A stretch of 53,054 nt of DNA from Syntrophomonadaceae bacterium. Lineage in GTDB: Bacteria > Bacillota > Syntrophomonadia > Syntrophomonadales > Syntrophothermaceae. The notes beneath the pieces were generated by a model. That model searched no databases, had not been told where the DNA came from, and saw only the letters and a program-made list of their open reading frames with translations. The position numbers were made by a program, and so were the translations under genes. Below are positions 52,269-53,054 of the stretch, in pieces. Location of the stretch: the NCBI GenBank assembly GCA_012719535.1, contig JAAYAC010000086.1, positions 1 to 53,054 of the forward strand, read 5' to 3'. Numbering within the stretch: the first letter of the stretch is position 1; every line of letters starts with the position of its first letter.

Positions 52269-52899
52269 CCAGCGGCGCAAAACAGTCAGGGTCTTGAAAA
52301 AACTGTCCGAACGGTACCCGCACGCCGGAACCAGGCTCAAGTTCTCCAGCCCTTTTGAGTTGCTGGTCGCCGTCATACTCTCGGCCCAGTCAACTGACGA
52401 GCAGGTGAACCGGGTTACACGGGAACTTTTCCAGCACTACCGTACCCCGGAAGATTTTGCCCGTTTCGAGCCACAGGAGCTGGAACCACTGATTCGGGGT
52501 TGCGGGCTCTACCGCAGCAAAGCCCGGAATCTTGTCCAGACCGCCCGGATCTTGGTGAACGATTACCAGGGACAGGTGCCGCCGGAGATGGAAACCCTGC
52601 TGCGGTTGCCGGGAGTGGGCCGCAAGACGGCCAATGTTGTCCTCAGTGTCGGCTTTGGCCAGCCCGGCCTGGGAGTTGATACCCATGTTTTCAGGGTATC
52701 TAACCGGTTGGGGTGGCATGAATGCCGCCGCCCGGGGGACGCGGAAAAGGTTCTAAAAAGCCTTATACCCCCGGTCTGGTGGGCACAGGCTCACCACCTG
52801 TTAATCGCCCACGGGCGGGAGGTTTGCCGGGCCTTGAGACCCAGGTGCGAGGAATGCGTAGTGGCCGGGGATTGCAGGTTTGTCCAGGAAAGGCAGTAA
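52261..52899 (+). CDS. nth: Endonuclease III
   Basis: DNA glycosylase/AP lyase that removes oxidised pyrimidines. The 212-residue protein has the helix-hairpin-helix LPGVGRKTA with catalytic Lys122, the catalytic Asp140 in VDTHVFRVSNRL, and the four cysteines of the [4Fe-4S] cluster (Cys189, Cys196, Cys199, Cys205; spacing 6-2-5). All key residues intact. Confidence 0.96.
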   Translation: MGSQRRKTVRVLKKLSERYPHAGTRLKFSSPFELLVAVILSAQSTDEQVNRVTRELFQHYRTPEDFARFEPQELEPLIRGCGLYRSKARNLVQTARILVNDYQGQVPPEMETLLRLPGVGRKTANVVLSVGFGQPGLGVDTHVFRVSNRLGWHECRRPGDAEKVLKSLIPPVWWAQAHHLLIAHGREVCRALRPRCEECVVAGDCRFVQERQ

Positions 52900-52933
52900 A
52901 CCCCAACTTGACCGGAGAGGAGTCAAAGCTTTA

Positions 52934-53054
52934 GTGCAGGGTTGGTTTGGCAAGAATCAGACTAACTACTTAATTATTGTCTGGATTCTGATATTGTTAA
53001 ACTTGCTGGTTGTGGTCTGGTGGGCGGCAGGTATATCACTCCTGACAGTTACCC
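52934..53054 (+). CDS. Start of a membrane protein, cut by the window end
   Basis: From GTG 52934, behind GGAGAGGAG, an open frame runs to the end of the window: about 40 residues beginning MQGWFGKNQTNYLIIVWILI with a clear transmembrane helix (about 12-30) and a Trp-Trp pair after it. It begins 34 bases after nth. The family cannot be named from the visible part. Confidence 0.5.
   Translation, partial: MQGWFGKNQTNYLIIVWILILLNLLVVVWWAAGISLLTVT

Noticed and set aside
52722-52934. Open frame overlapping the end of nth
   Set aside because: It is a shadow of nth in another frame, Pro/Gly/Arg rich and without a ribosome site.
1-53054. CRISPR arrays, rRNA or tRNA genes, prophage structural genes
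   Set aside because: No spaced identical repeats, cloverleaf-like sequences or phage proteins were recognised; a dedicated RNA scan could still find something small.

Overview
The window looks like a chromosomal segment of an anaerobic, endospore-forming member of the Clostridia, most like the syntrophic butyrate oxidisers of the Syntrophomonadaceae. This rests on gene content, not on a search: a butyrate/acyl-CoA beta-oxidation operon with a butyryl-CoA:acetate CoA-transferase, pta-ackA, the oxygen-sensitive class III ribonucleotide reductase (nrdD/nrdG), and sporulation genes (ylbJ, spoIIGA, sigE, sigG, spoIIR, a ymxH/ylmC-type gene). I saw no rRNA, tRNA or CRISPR array.

Layout. 1-3.3 kb: rsmD, a coiled-coil protein and a CBS-PAS-PAS sigma-54 activator. 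3.4-8.3 kb, minus strand: hbd, thiolase, CoA-transferase and acyl-CoA dehydrogenase, behind a near-perfect -24/-12 sigma-54 promoter and three identical-arm palindromes (TAATGC-N6-GCATTA). Activator, upstream sites and promoter form a coherent, apparently local control system for butyrate metabolism. 8.7-19.6 kb: conserved Firmicutes genes (ylbJ, patatin-like esterase, tmcAL, pta, ackA, DUF177, rpmF, plsX, rnc, a radical SAM protein, birA). 19.6-24.3 kb: smc and ftsY. 24.3-28.1 kb: a four-gene methylthioadenosine salvage operon (6-oxopurine-type phosphorylase, mtnA, class II aldolase, mtaD) that needs no oxygen.

28.2-30.7 kb: a P-loop protein gene that has lost its 5' part next to a large serine recombinase. 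30.8-39.0 kb: the sporulation sigma cluster spoIIGA-sigE ... sigG-spoIIR, split by a biotin operon (bioB-bioY-ecfA-ecfT) that carries a clear BirA operator and lies between two gene-free stretches of about 0.8 kb. 39.4-42.6 kb: nrdR-nrdD-nrdG with two NrdR boxes 31 bp apart. 43-53 kb: the division/envelope neighbourhood (pgeF, a two-component pair, an HlyD-like protein, yggS, sepF, proC, yggT, a U32 peptidase, divIVA, DUF167, nth) and the start of a membrane protein cut off by the window end.

The parts connect. BirA encoded at 18.7 kb probably represses the biotin operon at 33.1 kb, NrdR represses its own operon, pro-sigma-E is processed by SpoIIGA after the SpoIIR signal, and acetyl-CoA from butyrate oxidation can yield ATP through Pta and AckA. 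The strongest candidate for new biology is the sigma-54/CBS-PAS control unit over the butyrate operon, followed by the deamination-first anaerobic methylthioadenosine route and the recombinase-truncated gene beside spoIIGA.
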